64,000 nt of DNA from Mangifera indica (Eukaryota > Streptophyta > Magnoliopsida > Sapindales > Anacardiaceae). The DNA lies in assembly GCF_011075055.1 (NCBI RefSeq), contig NC_058149.1, positions 7,446,449 to 7,510,448 on the forward strand, read 5' to 3'. A program made the translations under genes and the position numbers. Under the pieces are notes generated by a model that worked only from the letters and a program-made list of their open reading frames with translations, had not been told where the DNA came from and ran no database searches. The number at the start of each line of letters is the position of its first letter. Within the stretch, counting starts at the first letter, position 1. Shown one piece after another: positions 24,258 through 36,361 of this stretch.

Positions 24258-26544
24258 AATAAACAAATCCTAACCCTTTAAATTTCAAAAAGTCAAAATT
24301 TCACCCATCATCTACTCTATGAGTGAATTCACTTTGATTTTCCATGAAATTACCTTTTTTGCACTTAAATGTAAATTACAAAACTATATTGAAACCTAAT
24401 ATAAATGTTAAATTACCAATATATCCATACCAATTTATAAATTTATTAATTTAAGCCTTAAACTATCAAAACTCTAACCAATCTTAAAATACTATATTTT
24501 GTTCAATTTTTTGAATATGTAATTATAATTTTTTAAACTATTGACAAGTATATTGAAATTTTAAAATTTTCAAAACACCTCAAACTCTTATCAAATTTTC
24601 GAAACTTCTCAAATAAATTTATTAACACCCTTAATATTTTCAAAAATTGCTTTTACCCCCAAGCATACATCATTTTGAGAAATAAAAATAAAATAAAAAA
24701 TCAAGTAAAATAATTTTCTTGTCCTTCACTTAATGAATGAGGATCTAACATTTTGAAACTTAAAGGGGTAATAATTTTTTCATTTTAGCAAACGTTGGGT
24801 GGGAAATAGTCCTTTGGTTGTAATAATACTTCAAACTTACAATTAAAATGAACCACCTGCCTAAACTTATAAATTTCTTTATCTAAGTTTGCCTGAAACC
24901 TAAATTTTATTTATTTCAAAACACTTTTTTGGTCTAAACTTTCATACACTATATTTTCCTGGTTTAACTGATAGTCCTATCTACACTATTTTAGATGGTC
25001 AAAATAGTGTTACCAGATGACCTTGAATAGTTTTGGTTTGGGGTTTTTTTTTTCATATGAAGATAGGGGTTTAATAGCAAATAAATTTCCAAATTTATTT
25101 TAGAAAAATAATATACTTTTCTTTGAAGATATATATGATATATTTTATAAATTAACTAAAATACTCTTTAATTATTAAACCCAATGTTTGAATTTAAACG
25201 ATAAAAAAGATTAAAGTGAAAGTTAAATAGTGAGAAAGCATCGATAAGACCAACCTTGTGGGGGAAAATTCGTTCTACCCAATAAGTTAACAGCCTCAAA
25301 ATCAACACATTAATAAAAAAAAATTAAAAATATCAATAAAGTTAAACAAAATATTAAAAGTTAATATTATGATTGCTGCAACTTCAATGGCATTTAGGAT
25401 TGCAACCGAGTTGATCCACTCATAAGTTACTAACGATTATGTTCGATTATTATTGAATTAAGTTTAAGCGATTCAAGTATTTGTTCAAACTAAGTTTAAG
25501 TTCGTTGCTTTTTGGTTTAAGTATAATATCAATAAACTCTTAAAAAAATTAAAATCTTGTATTTACACATCAAAATTTTTCTTCTACTCCTCAATACCTA
25601 CATTAACCCGTAATAAACTTTTACATTTTAGTATAAAAAATTTATTTGAACCTTTTTTTTTTATAAAATTTGCATATACAATTAACACCAAACTTTAAAT
25701 AGGATAATAATTAATAAATATATAAACTACGAGATTTAACCATAATTTATTGAGTTAAATTCGAACCAACATTTCCTTTTCGAGTTTGAGTCTTATATTA
25801 ATATATTCAAATTGAATTCGAACTTAGCAATACTCTAATTGACTTGTTTGGAATCCCAGTGGCATGAGACATTATGATGGCGATGTAAAGCTATAATTAG
25901 CACAAGTTTTAATTATCTAAAACTGTAGTTGTAGTTAGTGAAATTTACCAAAATTAGTGTACTTCACATGTCCTTCAGTTATCACTCGAGCTGGCAAATT
26001 TTAATATAATTCATTAACTTGATATGGTACTATTCAAAAAAATCAAATTAAAATTAAGATTTTTTATATGAAAAATAACTCAAGTCATATTTAAGTCAGC
26101 TTGAACTGTATCGGATGGTGTTTAGATTGGCTTGAAACCGTTTAAAAATAATTAATAATTAATAATACGTGTGTAATTAGTGTCAAGTGTCACTAAAATA
26201 TTAGAAGCAAGGTCCACTTTGTACACAAACATGATGAACACATTCATACGAAGAATGAGAGAGATAAAATTCTTTTCCGCTATTTCCAATGGCCTGAGTC
26301 TAAGCACTGTTACCTTTTTAGAAAAGCCATCAATAAAAGAGGCTCAGATTGGCCTTTTATCAGAGAAAAGATCGAAACTCTGGCACCATGGCTGCAACAA
26401 CGAGCACTTCAAAAACACCGAGAAGCCGCCTCGTCATGATGAAGAAAGCTCCCACACCCTCTGATCTTTTGACTTGGATAAAACCATCATCAGCACAGCC
26501 TCGTCACAGAGATACAGAAAGAGAGAAAGACAAAGGGTCAAAAT
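24258..26544. other. AT-rich intergenic region with orphan repeat ends
   Basis: No gene is seen. A lone MULE terminus (AAACGTTGGGTGGGAAATAGTCCTTTGG, about 24790-24817) has no left partner in view. Sequence from about 25396 (TAGGATTGCAACCGAGTTG) to about 25843 looks like a decayed hAT-type MITE, with no clean target duplication. A short open stretch at 26391-26540 begins MAATTSTSKTPRSRL and resembles no family I know. Confidence 0.4.
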
Positions 26545-27109
26545 TAGGGGTGGATTTAAGACATCCGGAGCTTGAGTTAGGCCCAGCTAATAAAGATCTG
26601 AGCCAGAGCTTGGGACATTCGTGCTCGAGTTTGAGTTCGCCATTTGACGAGCTATTCAAGTTCAGCTTCATTGGGTTTGCTACTATTCATCAACCTAAGC
26701 AGATTAACAAAAAAGTTCTAATTGATGAAACTTACGCTACAGAGGAACAAGAAAAGGAGGGATCTTGACTCTTCAATGGTGTCAAAAACTACCTCTTTTA
26801 CTTCATCTTCCAAAGCTAGTTTGACTTCATATTCTTCAAGAACACAGTCATTCCCTTGAAGTAGCTCGGTTGCATTTTCATTTTCTTCCTTCTCCGGATC
26901 TGAAATTTCAACACTTTTATCTACTTCCAATATAGACGAGCTCACGTGGCTCGCAAGTGGCTTAGCTCCATAGCTCAAGTTTGGGTCAGGTTCATTTACT
27001 TCAATTTATGCAGCTTAAGCTTGAACTTATGTTCGTGTATGTTCGGCTCGTTTCAAACTTGTTTGAACTGAACTCAAATTCGAATAAATTCGGCTCGAAT
27101 CTAACTCTA
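26545..27109. mobile_element. hAT-like non-autonomous element, 565 bp
   Basis: It begins TAGGGGTGGATTT and ends CGAATCTAACTCTA, the diverged terminal pattern of the MITE family at 11887. The flanks GTCAAAAT (26537-26544) and GCCAAAAC (27110-27117) agree at 6 of 8 positions, as an aged 8-bp duplication would. It is about twice the length of its relatives. The extra interior contains an open frame on the minus strand (26718-26978) with a Glu/Asp-rich coding-like sequence (LALEDEVKEVVFDTIEE), suggesting captured host or transposon sequence. Confidence 0.65.
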
Positions 27110-27886
27110 GCCAAAACATGCTCTGTTTTTCACTCAGCTGTAAGCAGACTGCACACACACCCCAAAATCTAAATCCCCAGGTATCGTGTTAACTGGTATG
27201 ACATTTCTTAATACTGACCATCTATAAAGCCTACTGCAAGATTGTTAGAATGAATTATATCAGAAAATGTATTGACATTAGTGCATGATAACCTCATACA
27301 TCACCAACTGATGTTTTTTCCCTGATGCAAGCCTTAGATGGTCAATCTAAAAAACTATATTTAGTGAATGGATTGCACTTATGACCACTGACTCTTTTCT
27401 GGTTTAGAATTTTGCAAAATCCGCTCAGGAGTTCTGTTCCTGTTGGGATTACAGCAACTAGCAGTCCATATAAGAATGCTTGAAATCAGTCAATTATATA
27501 ATTTAAATAGATTTTATTTAAGCATTCTCCTTCTGCATCTATTACAGAGAAGACCAAATATACATGCTCGTTTTCATAATTATTTTTATAACACAAAGCA
27601 AATTATATACTTTCATTGATAAAGAAATCTCTTCTGACAAACCTGTTTTTATAAAGAACACGGACACCACAAAATGGTTTTAAATCTATACCCCATAGGC
27701 TATATCAATTGAGTCTGAGAAACACAACAAAATCAAGATGCAGAAACAAAACCTCAATGTATCTAATCTACCAACTGTTAAACCAGACCATGTATGAAAT
27801 TCAATAGAAAATTAAACTACTGCAATTGCATACACATGTAAACATGAAATTTAAAAATTTATATCCACCCTGAATTAAAACTGTAC

Positions 27887-28187
27887 CTGAGAGAGCAATC
27901 CTTCAGCCTCCTCGAAATCACCCTTCTCAAAACTCAATTTGTGCTCTCTTCCTCAACGCAAGTGCCTCCAAGCTCTTATCCCCAAACCAATTAATTCCAT
28001 ACAGCTCCACTGTCATTTGAGCAGTTTTAGTTGTCGTTCCACTGTGTCCAACCATAACTCTACTGCACAGAGCCACAAGGTTGAGCCCAGTCCCGTGTTG
28101 GCCAAACCACACGTGTTGACAGCGACATGGGATAGGGAAATGACTGTGAGAGTCTTGAAGGTCTGTGTGGAGCCCTCCTTTTGCCAT
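27887..28187 (-). pseudogene. Exon-like fragment resembling a TPR-type protein, frameshifted
   Basis: The minus strand reads MTVELYGINWFGDKSLEALA followed by LRKRAQIEF. The frame then stops at TGA in a run of four T residues. Dropping one T would continue it as a KGDFEEAEGLLSQ-like helix, right up to a GTACAG splice donor at 27886-27881. The helix-turn-helix, Ala/Glu-rich pattern resembles a tetratricopeptide motif, but I do not recognise the parent gene. The first 50 residues of this frame look less like protein, so the true exon start is unclear. It is probably a gene fragment. Confidence 0.4.
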
Positions 28188-28502
28188 TTCATTTGAAATC
28201 TCTGTTCTTCTATCTTGTTCTCAATCACTCAAATGAAATGAATTGAGACAACTTGACTGGTTGATTATAAAAGTAAATAGTCTTTCATGGAACTGGTGTA
28301 AAATTATCTTAAAGAAAGACGGTGAAGAAGAAGATAACAGAAATGCATTAATAACAAAAACCAGAGGAAGATGGAAGAATCATTAAAGTGATTTGGGCAA
28401 AGTTAACAGACAGGAGAATTGTGAAGGTGAAAGGTAAAGGAAATTTTCAGGAGTTAATAACTTGAAACTACGGCGTTCAGTCTCAAATTATTTTAAAAAA
28501 AA

Positions 28503-28650
28503 GGGTGTGCAGTTTGGTTTGGTTTGAAAACCGCAATCCAAACCATAAACTGTTTTTAAAAATTTTCTAATCCAAACCAAACTGAATCAAACTACGAATT
28601 ACAAATAGTTGAATCTGATTTTATGGTTTGAACCGTTTTATGCACACCCC
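28503..28650. mobile_element. Small MITE with GGGTGTGCA termini
   Basis: About 148 bp with an inverted structure: the left end GGGTGTGCAGTTTGGTTTGG pairs with the right end GGTTTGAACCGTTTTATGCACACCC. The interior alternates GGTTTGG and CCAAACC words, so it could form a long imperfect hairpin. No clear target duplication is visible: the left side is an A run, the right CTAGACTA. Superfamily is uncertain; hAT-like ends are the closest. Confidence 0.65.
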
Positions 28651-29457
28651 TAGACTAATTTAAAATTTTTCTTAATTGGATTAAAATCCAATATGATTTT
28701 ATTTTAGCTTAGGTTAGGATTGAGGATCTAATCCAAAATCCAACACAATATGAACACAATCCAATTACAAGAATGCCAGATTTAACTATCACGGTCCATG
28801 GAAATGAAAATTTTATGCAATTCTAAAATCTAGCACCAATCTTCTATGTACTAGTCAAAAATCTTAAAAACAACAAAAGGAGGAAAAAAATATGATGATG
28901 AACAAACATCATAAACCTAATCTCCACCAACAATGACAACTACAGAAAAATAAAACACAATTTGAACGTCCACATTGACCAGATCCCAAGGTAAATGATT
29001 CAAACATGGAACCTCAAACTCTAGTAATTCATTATATTCTGGAGGGCCCAATAATTTAGCAACAGTGCTGCAAGAATACTGATGATAAAAAAACCCTGCT
29101 ACATTATATAATGGGTAAACAGTTACATCAAACTAAAATTTTAAAAGGAGACTTTTCCAATGTGGAAGAGCATTTTCCAAAATGTTCAGTCATAGAAGCT
29201 GCAATAAGGTCATGATCAGAGGATAGAATGCAGTTCATATGAAAATTACAGAACCTAGTATCAAGAAAGAAGTTAAAATAACAATAAAAAGCAAAGCCAA
29301 CCTCTAGACATCAATTTCTTCATTTGGCTAAACTAAACATTGTTTTAAGAAAAGTTACACAGCAAAACAAAGCTAGAGAATCCTTAGAGGCAAGATAATG
29401 ATGCAACAAAATAATGTGGGTTTTGATTCAACAAAAAAGTAAACCAAAAATTATACC
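28651..29457. other. Region downstream of the RRP1 gene, no gene
   Basis: AT-rich sequence with no recognisable protein or repeat. The right-hand part, adjoining the stop codon at 29458, probably includes the 3' UTR of the minus-strand RRP1 gene. Confidence 0.4.
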
Positions 29458-31137
29458 CTATTGGGTGGAACAAGATTTTAACTTCTTCACGCTTTTATGA
29501 GCTGGGTTCACAAGCTTTATCACATTCCGAACCTTCTTTGCAGATTTAGATCTTTGTTTTGCCTTTTTAATTGCAAGAGGCATCTCCCTGATTGGACCTG
29601 GAGGTACCCCTTTCTTGAGTGCACTTCCTCTTGGGGTAACAGAAGGAGGCAGTCTCAAACTTTGTGGAGGTAAAGGACTTTGGGGCTTCCACACTAAGTT
29701 GTTTTTCATGGAAAACCTTACCTTCTTTGCACTCTTCTCCCTACTCTTCACACTTAGGTCAACGTCACCATCTACCTGGTCAGTTTCTGGGTTCTGTGAT
29801 TGCTGCCCATTGGCACTCTTCACTCTCTTCCTCTTCTTGGTGACAGTTTCATTAACTGTAATTTTTGGCAAATCACAAGCACTTTCAACACAACTATCCA
29901 AGCCGACTTCAGCAGCAACTTTCTCAAATTGCAGCTGAAGATTAGATAGCGTAGACTGATCAAAAGATATCAAATTTTCATCAGCTCTATGTTTGTCATT
30001 CAAAATATCACATGCTGTACTAACAACATTCTCCTTTTCCTTATCACTAGTACCATTTTCAATACCAAATTCAGAAAACAAATTAATTTTCTTATTTTTC
30101 TTGCGCTTTTTCTCCTTTTGTTCATTGCTAACAGATACCTTAGCCTTCTTACATTTTTTCAAGACTTTACTAGCAGATCCTGAGACAGCACAGCCGGCTG
30201 ACTCATCCACTTCCATGTCACTGCTAACAGGAACCAAATTTGGCACGTCATCATTGACCTCAGGAATCGATATAACAATCTCAGAAGACTCCAAATCCTT
30301 CTCCAATTTGAGAAACTCTTCATGCAAACCAAACAACACCGTCCTATTCCCTTGAAAACACTCAACAGAGGATCCAAACTCAAAAAACTTGGCTGAAAAT
30401 CCCATAAGCATCGCAGTTGTCCCCAACTTCATAACATCATCAGCCAAATCAGCTTCACATCCCGATTTCTTCATCCCCAACAATTTCTTCCCCATCTTCA
30501 GCAACACCTCAAACACCCCACTCTTAATCTTGCCTAACAACACCTTATCTTGAGCTTTCCTCATAAGCGAAATGAAGGGTCCGAAAACTTCCTCAACAAC
30601 TTCCTTCCTCAAAGGCAAAAACGGACTAAGCTCCTCAACAAAAATAGAAACAACATGGTAATTAACACCATCACCTTTAATCCTACCCTCAGCTATAAAA
30701 CATTTATCAATTAAAGCATTCACTAATGTATTAACAATCTCTAAATCCCACGAATGCTTCTTGAAAATCTCAAAGAAGTAACGCAAGAAAGTCCTAATCA
30801 GCAAATAGAATTTGTCTAACCTGAGCGCATCGATGCCGGCCCACTCAGAGCGCATGGTTTGCAAGAAGACGGAGAAGTAATGAATTGAGAGGGGGAGGGG
30901 GAGGGAGGGGAGGAGAGAAGAGAGATTTTGGATTAGTTGAGCTTGAATGGGGAGTTTGTCCGCATGCCAGATGCAATAAAAGAGGCCTTTCCAGAGCTTC
31001 TTCATGTAGTTATCGGAAATTTGAGTCTGGGCGGGGAGCCAGGTGTTGAGGAGGAGGTAGAGGGCCTTGTCGCGGGTAGGCTTGTGGCAGGAAGCTAGCT
31101 GCTTTATGAGAGAGGCGCCAGCTTTTCGGGCGTCCAT
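29458..31137 (-). CDS. RRP1: Ribosomal RNA-processing protein 1 homologue (Nop52 family)
   Basis: A single uninterrupted frame of 559 residues. RRP1/Nop52 is a nucleolar protein required for pre-rRNA cleavage leading to 27S-to-25S/5.8S maturation of the large ribosomal subunit. The Nop52 domain occupies roughly residues 8-215: the start reads LIKQLASCHKPTRDKALYLL, then LWKGLFYCIWHADKLP, followed by TMRSEWAGIDALRLDKFYLL and FLRYFFEIFKKHSWD. The second half is low-complexity: an acidic/Ser stretch, a Lys-rich nuclear/nucleolar signal (EQKEKKRKKNKK), and a conserved plant tail at about 470-515 (VRFSMKNNLVWKP, then PPQSLRLPPSVTPRGSALKK). It ends in KKAKQRSKSAKKVRN-type basic sequence. The start ATG at 31137 opens MDARKAGASLIKQL, and the domain begins at once. 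No defects are seen. The 5' flank holds AACCCTA (31244-31250), a telo-box-like word common upstream of ribosome-biogenesis genes. Confidence 0.95.
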   Translation of the reverse strand: MDARKAGASLIKQLASCHKPTRDKALYLLLNTWLPAQTQISDNYMKKLWKGLFYCIWHADKLPIQAQLIQNLSSLLPSLPLPLSIHYFSVFLQTMRSEWAGIDALRLDKFYLLIRTFLRYFFEIFKKHSWDLEIVNTLVNALIDKCFIAEGRIKGDGVNYHVVSIFVEELSPFLPLRKEVVEEVFGPFISLMRKAQDKVLLGKIKSGVFEVLLKMGKKLLGMKKSGCEADLADDVMKLGTTAMLMGFSAKFFEFGSSVECFQGNRTVLFGLHEEFLKLEKDLESSEIVISIPEVNDDVPNLVPVSSDMEVDESAGCAVSGSASKVLKKCKKAKVSVSNEQKEKKRKKNKKINLFSEFGIENGTSDKEKENVVSTACDILNDKHRADENLISFDQSTLSNLQLQFEKVAAEVGLDSCVESACDLPKITVNETVTKKRKRVKSANGQQSQNPETDQVDGDVDLSVKSREKSAKKVRFSMKNNLVWKPQSPLPPQSLRLPPSVTPRGSALKKGVPPGPIREMPLAIKKAKQRSKSAKKVRNVIKLVNPAHKSVKKLKSCSTQ

Positions 31138-31335
31138 GGGTGGATTTCTTGAGAAGGGAAGGGGAGGGGAGGGATTAGATTAGCATAGAGGGTTTGTAGG
31201 AAGAAATGGGAGGATATCTGCAACTCATCCACGCAAAGTTCATCAACCCTAGGGCAGTTTCCCATGCCCACCGCGCCTACAGTTCAAGATGAAATTACAT
31301 CGACGTCCCTTTTTTCAAAATCAGTTAATTGTGGC

Positions 31336-31617
31336 TAGGGCTAGACTCGAACTGAACCCATTCAAATTCGAGCTCCAGTTCGATTCCAATAAACTTGAAA
31401 CAAGTCAGTCCTATATGAGTTCGGTCAAGCTCGAATTATTCGTCAAATTTTTCAATTAAAAATTTTGATATAAAACGACGTTATTTTAATACATATTGAT
31501 TAAAACAAATCGAATCGAATTTAAATTTGAATTTGATTTTCATAAATTCGAATTCAAGTTCAGCTATATATAAACCAAACTGAGAGCTCAATTCAATTCA
31601 ATTCGAATCCAATCCTA
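31336..31617. mobile_element. hAT-like MITE, 282 bp, upstream of RRP1
   Basis: It begins TAGGGCTAGACTCGAAC and ends TTCGAATCCAATCCTA. The core AAAACGACGTTATTTT is one arm of the palindrome found in the copy at 11887. The flanks ATTGTGGC (31328-31335) and ATCGTGGT (31618-31625) match at 6 of 8 positions. It lies about 200 bp upstream of the RRP1 start codon, so it may be part of the upstream regulatory region. Confidence 0.8.
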
Positions 31618-33300
31618 ATCGTGGTTTGTTGAGATGATTGCGCTTACTCCCATGGAGTTTTGTTTATAAGAGTAATTTAAACAAAAATTAAAACACATTT
31701 TTTTCACTTCGAACCTATGTGAGTAATATTTTTTTGTCTTAAATTAAATTTTATTGATAAAATAATAGTATTAAAAACTAAAATTATTATTTTAATTTTA
31801 TTATACTATTTATCAAAATTATCATAAAAATTTAAATTAACAAAAATTAAAAATAATCTCTTAAATATTTAAGATTCTTATTTTTATAATCATATATTAG
31901 GAGATAAACTAGAACCTTTTAATACATTAAGATCTTTTTGAAATTTTTTTTGGATAACTAGAAATTCATAAAAAAATTTCAAAGGTCCTTTAAAATTTTA
32001 GAAATATTTTTTAACCCCTAATAGTTTTAAAAATAACAATTGTACTCCAAATAATTGAATAAAATACAATAAGTTATAGGTGTAACTATTATGTTGCAGT
32101 TATTAGAGTCATATAGTAGTTTCAATATATAAGAGTTTGAAAAGACTTATGAGATTGATTTATGAGTTTTTAAAGCTTTTCAAAGATTATAATGTCATGT
32201 TTAATACATTTAGGTCAAATAGAAAGTTGTTTTTTTAATTTTTTTCAAAATTAATATATAGTAAAATTATTATTTTGCCCTTACGAAGGTAGTTTTTATT
32301 TATTTGACTTTGATTTTGAATGGGAAAGTGCAATTTATGTCAACTAAAGATGAAGAAGTGTTTTTAGGACAAACCTTGGGTGGGAAAACATTATTCATGC
32401 CTTGCAATTTAAACCAATATTTTTGTACTTAGATTGGGTGTTGAGCAGTCAAAGGCCTAGTTTGAGTTTCATTGGTCTAATTAGTTCAACCAATGAACAG
32501 ATTGATGATAAATTAAATAAAAATTAGAATAATATTTAACCAAACAAAATTGATGTCTTTTGTACGTGGTGCTTAGTCCTTAACTTAATTTAAGTCTAAA
32601 TAATTGCAAAATTCCCCAAAATAATGTTGATTATTTAATGATTAAATATGAAATTTGAATTACAGTTTAATCAAAATCGTTCATTTGTACGGTCAGGTAA
32701 GTGTTGGGTATAAGATCTTAAGTTGGCATCAACATCATGGTTTTAACCATTCCAACTATAGAAAGATCTAATTTAATGATTGAAATAAGTTTAAAACTTG
32801 ACTTAAACCATGTTGGCCACCAAGTCTTGATCAAACCAGTTGAATCAATCAATTTGTTTTGGGTTTTGAAACACTAATTTAAACTATCATGATAGACCCA
32901 TAATTCCAATATACATTAGCCTATTTGAGGTAAAAATAACTAATTTAATTTTGTGTGTGTGTATAAGAGAAGCGCTGATGGTTTACTCTTATTTCAACAT
33001 AAAAAATATTGTTTCATAGTAAGGTAAATATTATCAATTATTAAGGTTTTTTTTTTTTTAGGGGGATGAGGTTAGGTTGCAATGAGGTTGTACAAAGGAA
33101 TCATAACTATAGAGTACTCGATGTTTCAATTTTGTTTTCTACCAAAATCATAAGGTACCCATCATTTTAGTTTTGATTCATTGGTATTATACAGATAGGC
33201 TCTAATTCCACCTTTTTAAGGAATCAAAATCAATGCAAACCAAATCCAAATACCAAAGGTTTGTAATAGTCAAAGGTATGTATCAAGGATAATTCTTTCA
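31618..33300. other. AT-rich intergenic sequence, no gene
   Basis: Very AT-rich with A and T runs and no protein resemblance. The fragment ACAAACCTTGGGTGGGAAAACATT (about 32369-32392) resembles the MULE terminus seen at 24243 and may be the remains of another copy. Confidence 0.4.
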
Positions 33301-36300
33301 TTTCTTATAATATGAGGCTATCAAATGTGCTTTAGAAAGGATAAGGGTTAAGATATGAATTTTAAGTTGTTGAATGGTCATGCATGAAGGATGCACATCC
33401 ATTCATGTTGTGTCATGTGAATTAGGTGGATAATATGCCACTTAGGATAATGTTGAAATGACAAATGATCGTGCATATCGAGTGAATGTCCATTCTAGCA
33501 GGTATGGTTTGAAAACTTAAAAAAAAAACACATAAGGCATGACTTACTTGTTTTTAATATACAACTACGTAGCATTCTTATAATGTCTCTTTGTTCAGCA
33601 ATACTAGAGCAATTCCAGTGCTAAAGGATGTCTTTTCAGTGAATATAAAAATGAGAGAAACAATGTAAAATCCTTATTGTTAGAGATCAAGTAAGTAGCG
33701 AACTCGATTTATGTTGAACTTTAATGAAATTGCATGTATGATTGATGTGGAGTAGATTATTTTGAGAAATATAAGGGTTATGTTAAAGGTATATGCATGT
33801 CGGTCGATTATATGAAAGGTGTAACACTCACAAATATAAACAAGGTTATTTATATTTTTCCTCAATCATTTTAGGTTATTGTACAAGATAAGGAATTGGT
33901 TAGATATTAAGTTTGAAATTTTAAGTTGTCAAACAATCATGTATAAAAAGTGCATGCTAGTTCACATTGTGCCACAAAGAGTAAGTGGATAGCATGCCAC
34001 ATGGGATACTTCGATAAGGTGAGTGATGTTCACTTAGATGAACAATCGTTCATGCAATTATAGGTTGAAAAAAATTATATAAGGCACTGGCACAATAAGA
34101 TCAATATCCCTTATTTTCCGTTTTAGTTTTACCAATCACAATCTGCATTATTTGTTTCTAGACATCAAAGAGAATTTTGACAATGATAAAGGGCGGATTC
34201 GACATCAAATACATTGCGCTAGGAAGTTAAGTAGAAGAAAGTATTCAATTTAAATTATGGCTTGCAATACTTATGTGTTATTGCATCCAAGATGTGAATA
34301 TGTCAATTTGTAGAGTTATAATAAGATCTTGATCAATTGTATGACTTTATATGATGAATGAATGTGTAAAGCATGACTACATTTCTTCATAAGCATGATC
34401 ATGAAAGAATTTTATAACTATGTGACTTGCAAGTCAAGATCAATTATCTATAATTGGAGATTTTATGAATGAAAATAATCTTGTGATGGTATAAGTAAAT
34501 GTGAATGGATTAGTCTTTGATGTTTTCCGAAACTATATATTGTTAAAGGAGAACCAACAGAATAATGGTCTATTGATTGTGGATTGTGTTTTTAGCATAA
34601 TTGGTATTAGAAATGTGTTAGAAACAATAGGTCTATAACTGGCAATGTTTTAATAAGGGAATTGTGTAAAACACATCCTAGATTCATCGTTCCAAACATG
34701 TAGGAATGATCATTTCAAGAACAAGAGTGGTCTTAAAAGATGTAGAAATTAGGGTTCGTACGTAGCGAATGATCATGCATCAAACGAATGTATGAAAGAC
34801 ATGTATGAACATCTATGGCACATAGGATTAGATGCAATGAACGATTGTGCATAAAAGTGTATGACCATTCGTTAGTGTGAAGAGACAACTTTACCCCTAG
34901 CTATGGTATGATCATGAACACAATGGAAGAATATGTTCTTGGCATAAGCATGAATGATAGCACAAAGGACACATATGATCTTGCATGAGGTCATGAGTAG
35001 GAATGACCTTGAGTGGTTAAATCGTTCATGTTAAGGAATGATGGATGCCCATTCAACAATGCGTAGGGTCATGCATTAGAGTAAAGTTAAATGGACATCC
35101 ATGAGTCTTGTTCATTTGCTTGTAGAAATGTCTCAATAGTATTTAGGGACATATAAGGTATGCGGTAGTATCAAACCATGCCAATTGAGTTTACACATGA
35201 ATTAGGACATGAAAGTAATATGAGTTAAGGGTAAAAGCGAGATGCGAGCCTAAGTTATATGTTTTTGTGGCTCGAGTGCATGCATGTAATTTACATAAAA
35301 GCATATCACAATATAGTTTTTACATGAGACCAACTTTTATGTGTGTTTTCCCAATATTAAGGTATAGCCATATTTGAAACTAATTTTGTAGAACATATGG
35401 GTAACTAGAGATCTGTAATGCATGTGTGGGACTTTATCCCATAAGACACGTGAGGACCTTGGATACCTATAACAAGTATGGGACATGTTCCATAGTTTCA
35501 ATTTTCAAAATACCTATAAAAACATGATTTGCATGATTGTTTTCTTTACATAGGTCTTTATGAGGATTTTTATGAGTTTCTACACACGACCATAGTTGAA
35601 CATAATTATGATAAAACAATCTAATAATTGTGTAGAGAAAGAGGACTGCATAGTTATGCAACTCACATGACTAACATGTCTAACCTTTGTCTCAGTCTAG
35701 ACCGATCAAAATAAAGAAAAAGGTTTTCAAAAAAAACTTTTTCAAAGGAAAATGCTTTCACCACCAGTTTTACATATTGCATTGCATATAAATGGTCATC
35801 ACAATATAAGATCCAAATGTACACCCTAAATGACTGAGAAAATATTATCAAAGTTCTGAGACCGAAAGTGTTTCTTAAATAACTAAGATAAGTTAAGAAT
35901 TTTATGTCATCATAGTTCAGAGTTTGAAGATATTTTTCAGATACCCAAATTCAAATGGAATGAGATTATAAGTATTGTAAGGGGCAAATTTTAGACGTGT
36001 AGCATTAAGTTCTCCCACTTAGTACTTATTGAGTGATTACTCCCCTTTTCTTTCACGTTTTACAAGTAACAAGTGAAGGCAATATTTTCATTTTGGACAT
36101 TTATGTTTTAAGTTAAGTTATCCATTGTTGACATTTGGCTTAAGTTACTATACATTATATGTTATTTAAGAGTGGTTATTATTTTGTTTAAGGATATCTT
36201 ATGATGTTTTCGTTGGGTATTTAATGAGAAAGGTATTTTAGATTTTTATAATAATTTAAAATTTTCACATTATTTATCAAGGATTATCATGCTATATTAG
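33300..36300. repeat. Degenerate non-coding repeat region rich in GATCATGCAT-like words
   Basis: Blocks at about 33340-33500 and 33890-34070 are diverged direct repeats (TTTTAAGTTGT..., GTGCCAC..., GTGGATA.CATGCCAC). The interval to about 35100 is scattered with variants of GAATGATCATGCAT and GTGCATGAYC in both orientations, for example at 33373, 33463, 34768, 34842 and 35000. At 35975-36060 the sequence AGTTCTCCCACTTAGTACTTATTGAGTGATTACTCCCC has the look of a dispersed-repeat end. No open frame with family resemblance was found. It is probably a decayed, largely non-coding LTR-type element, but I could not define its boundaries. Confidence 0.4.
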
Positions 36301-36361
36301 TTAAGTTTGACAACATTTTTCTCTCAAAGACAATACTTTTAAAAAGTGGGGTTATAAAAAG

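Noticed and set aside
26349..26768. 139-residue plus-strand open frame as a host gene
   Set aside because: Its second half runs into the hAT-like element starting at 26545 and there is no recognisable domain. At most the first 50 residues could be a gene fragment.
29615..30355. Plus-strand frames of up to 120 residues opposite RRP1
   Set aside because: Antisense shadows of the Lys-rich RRP1 coding sequence. Composition is Phe/Leu/Ser-rich as expected from its complement.
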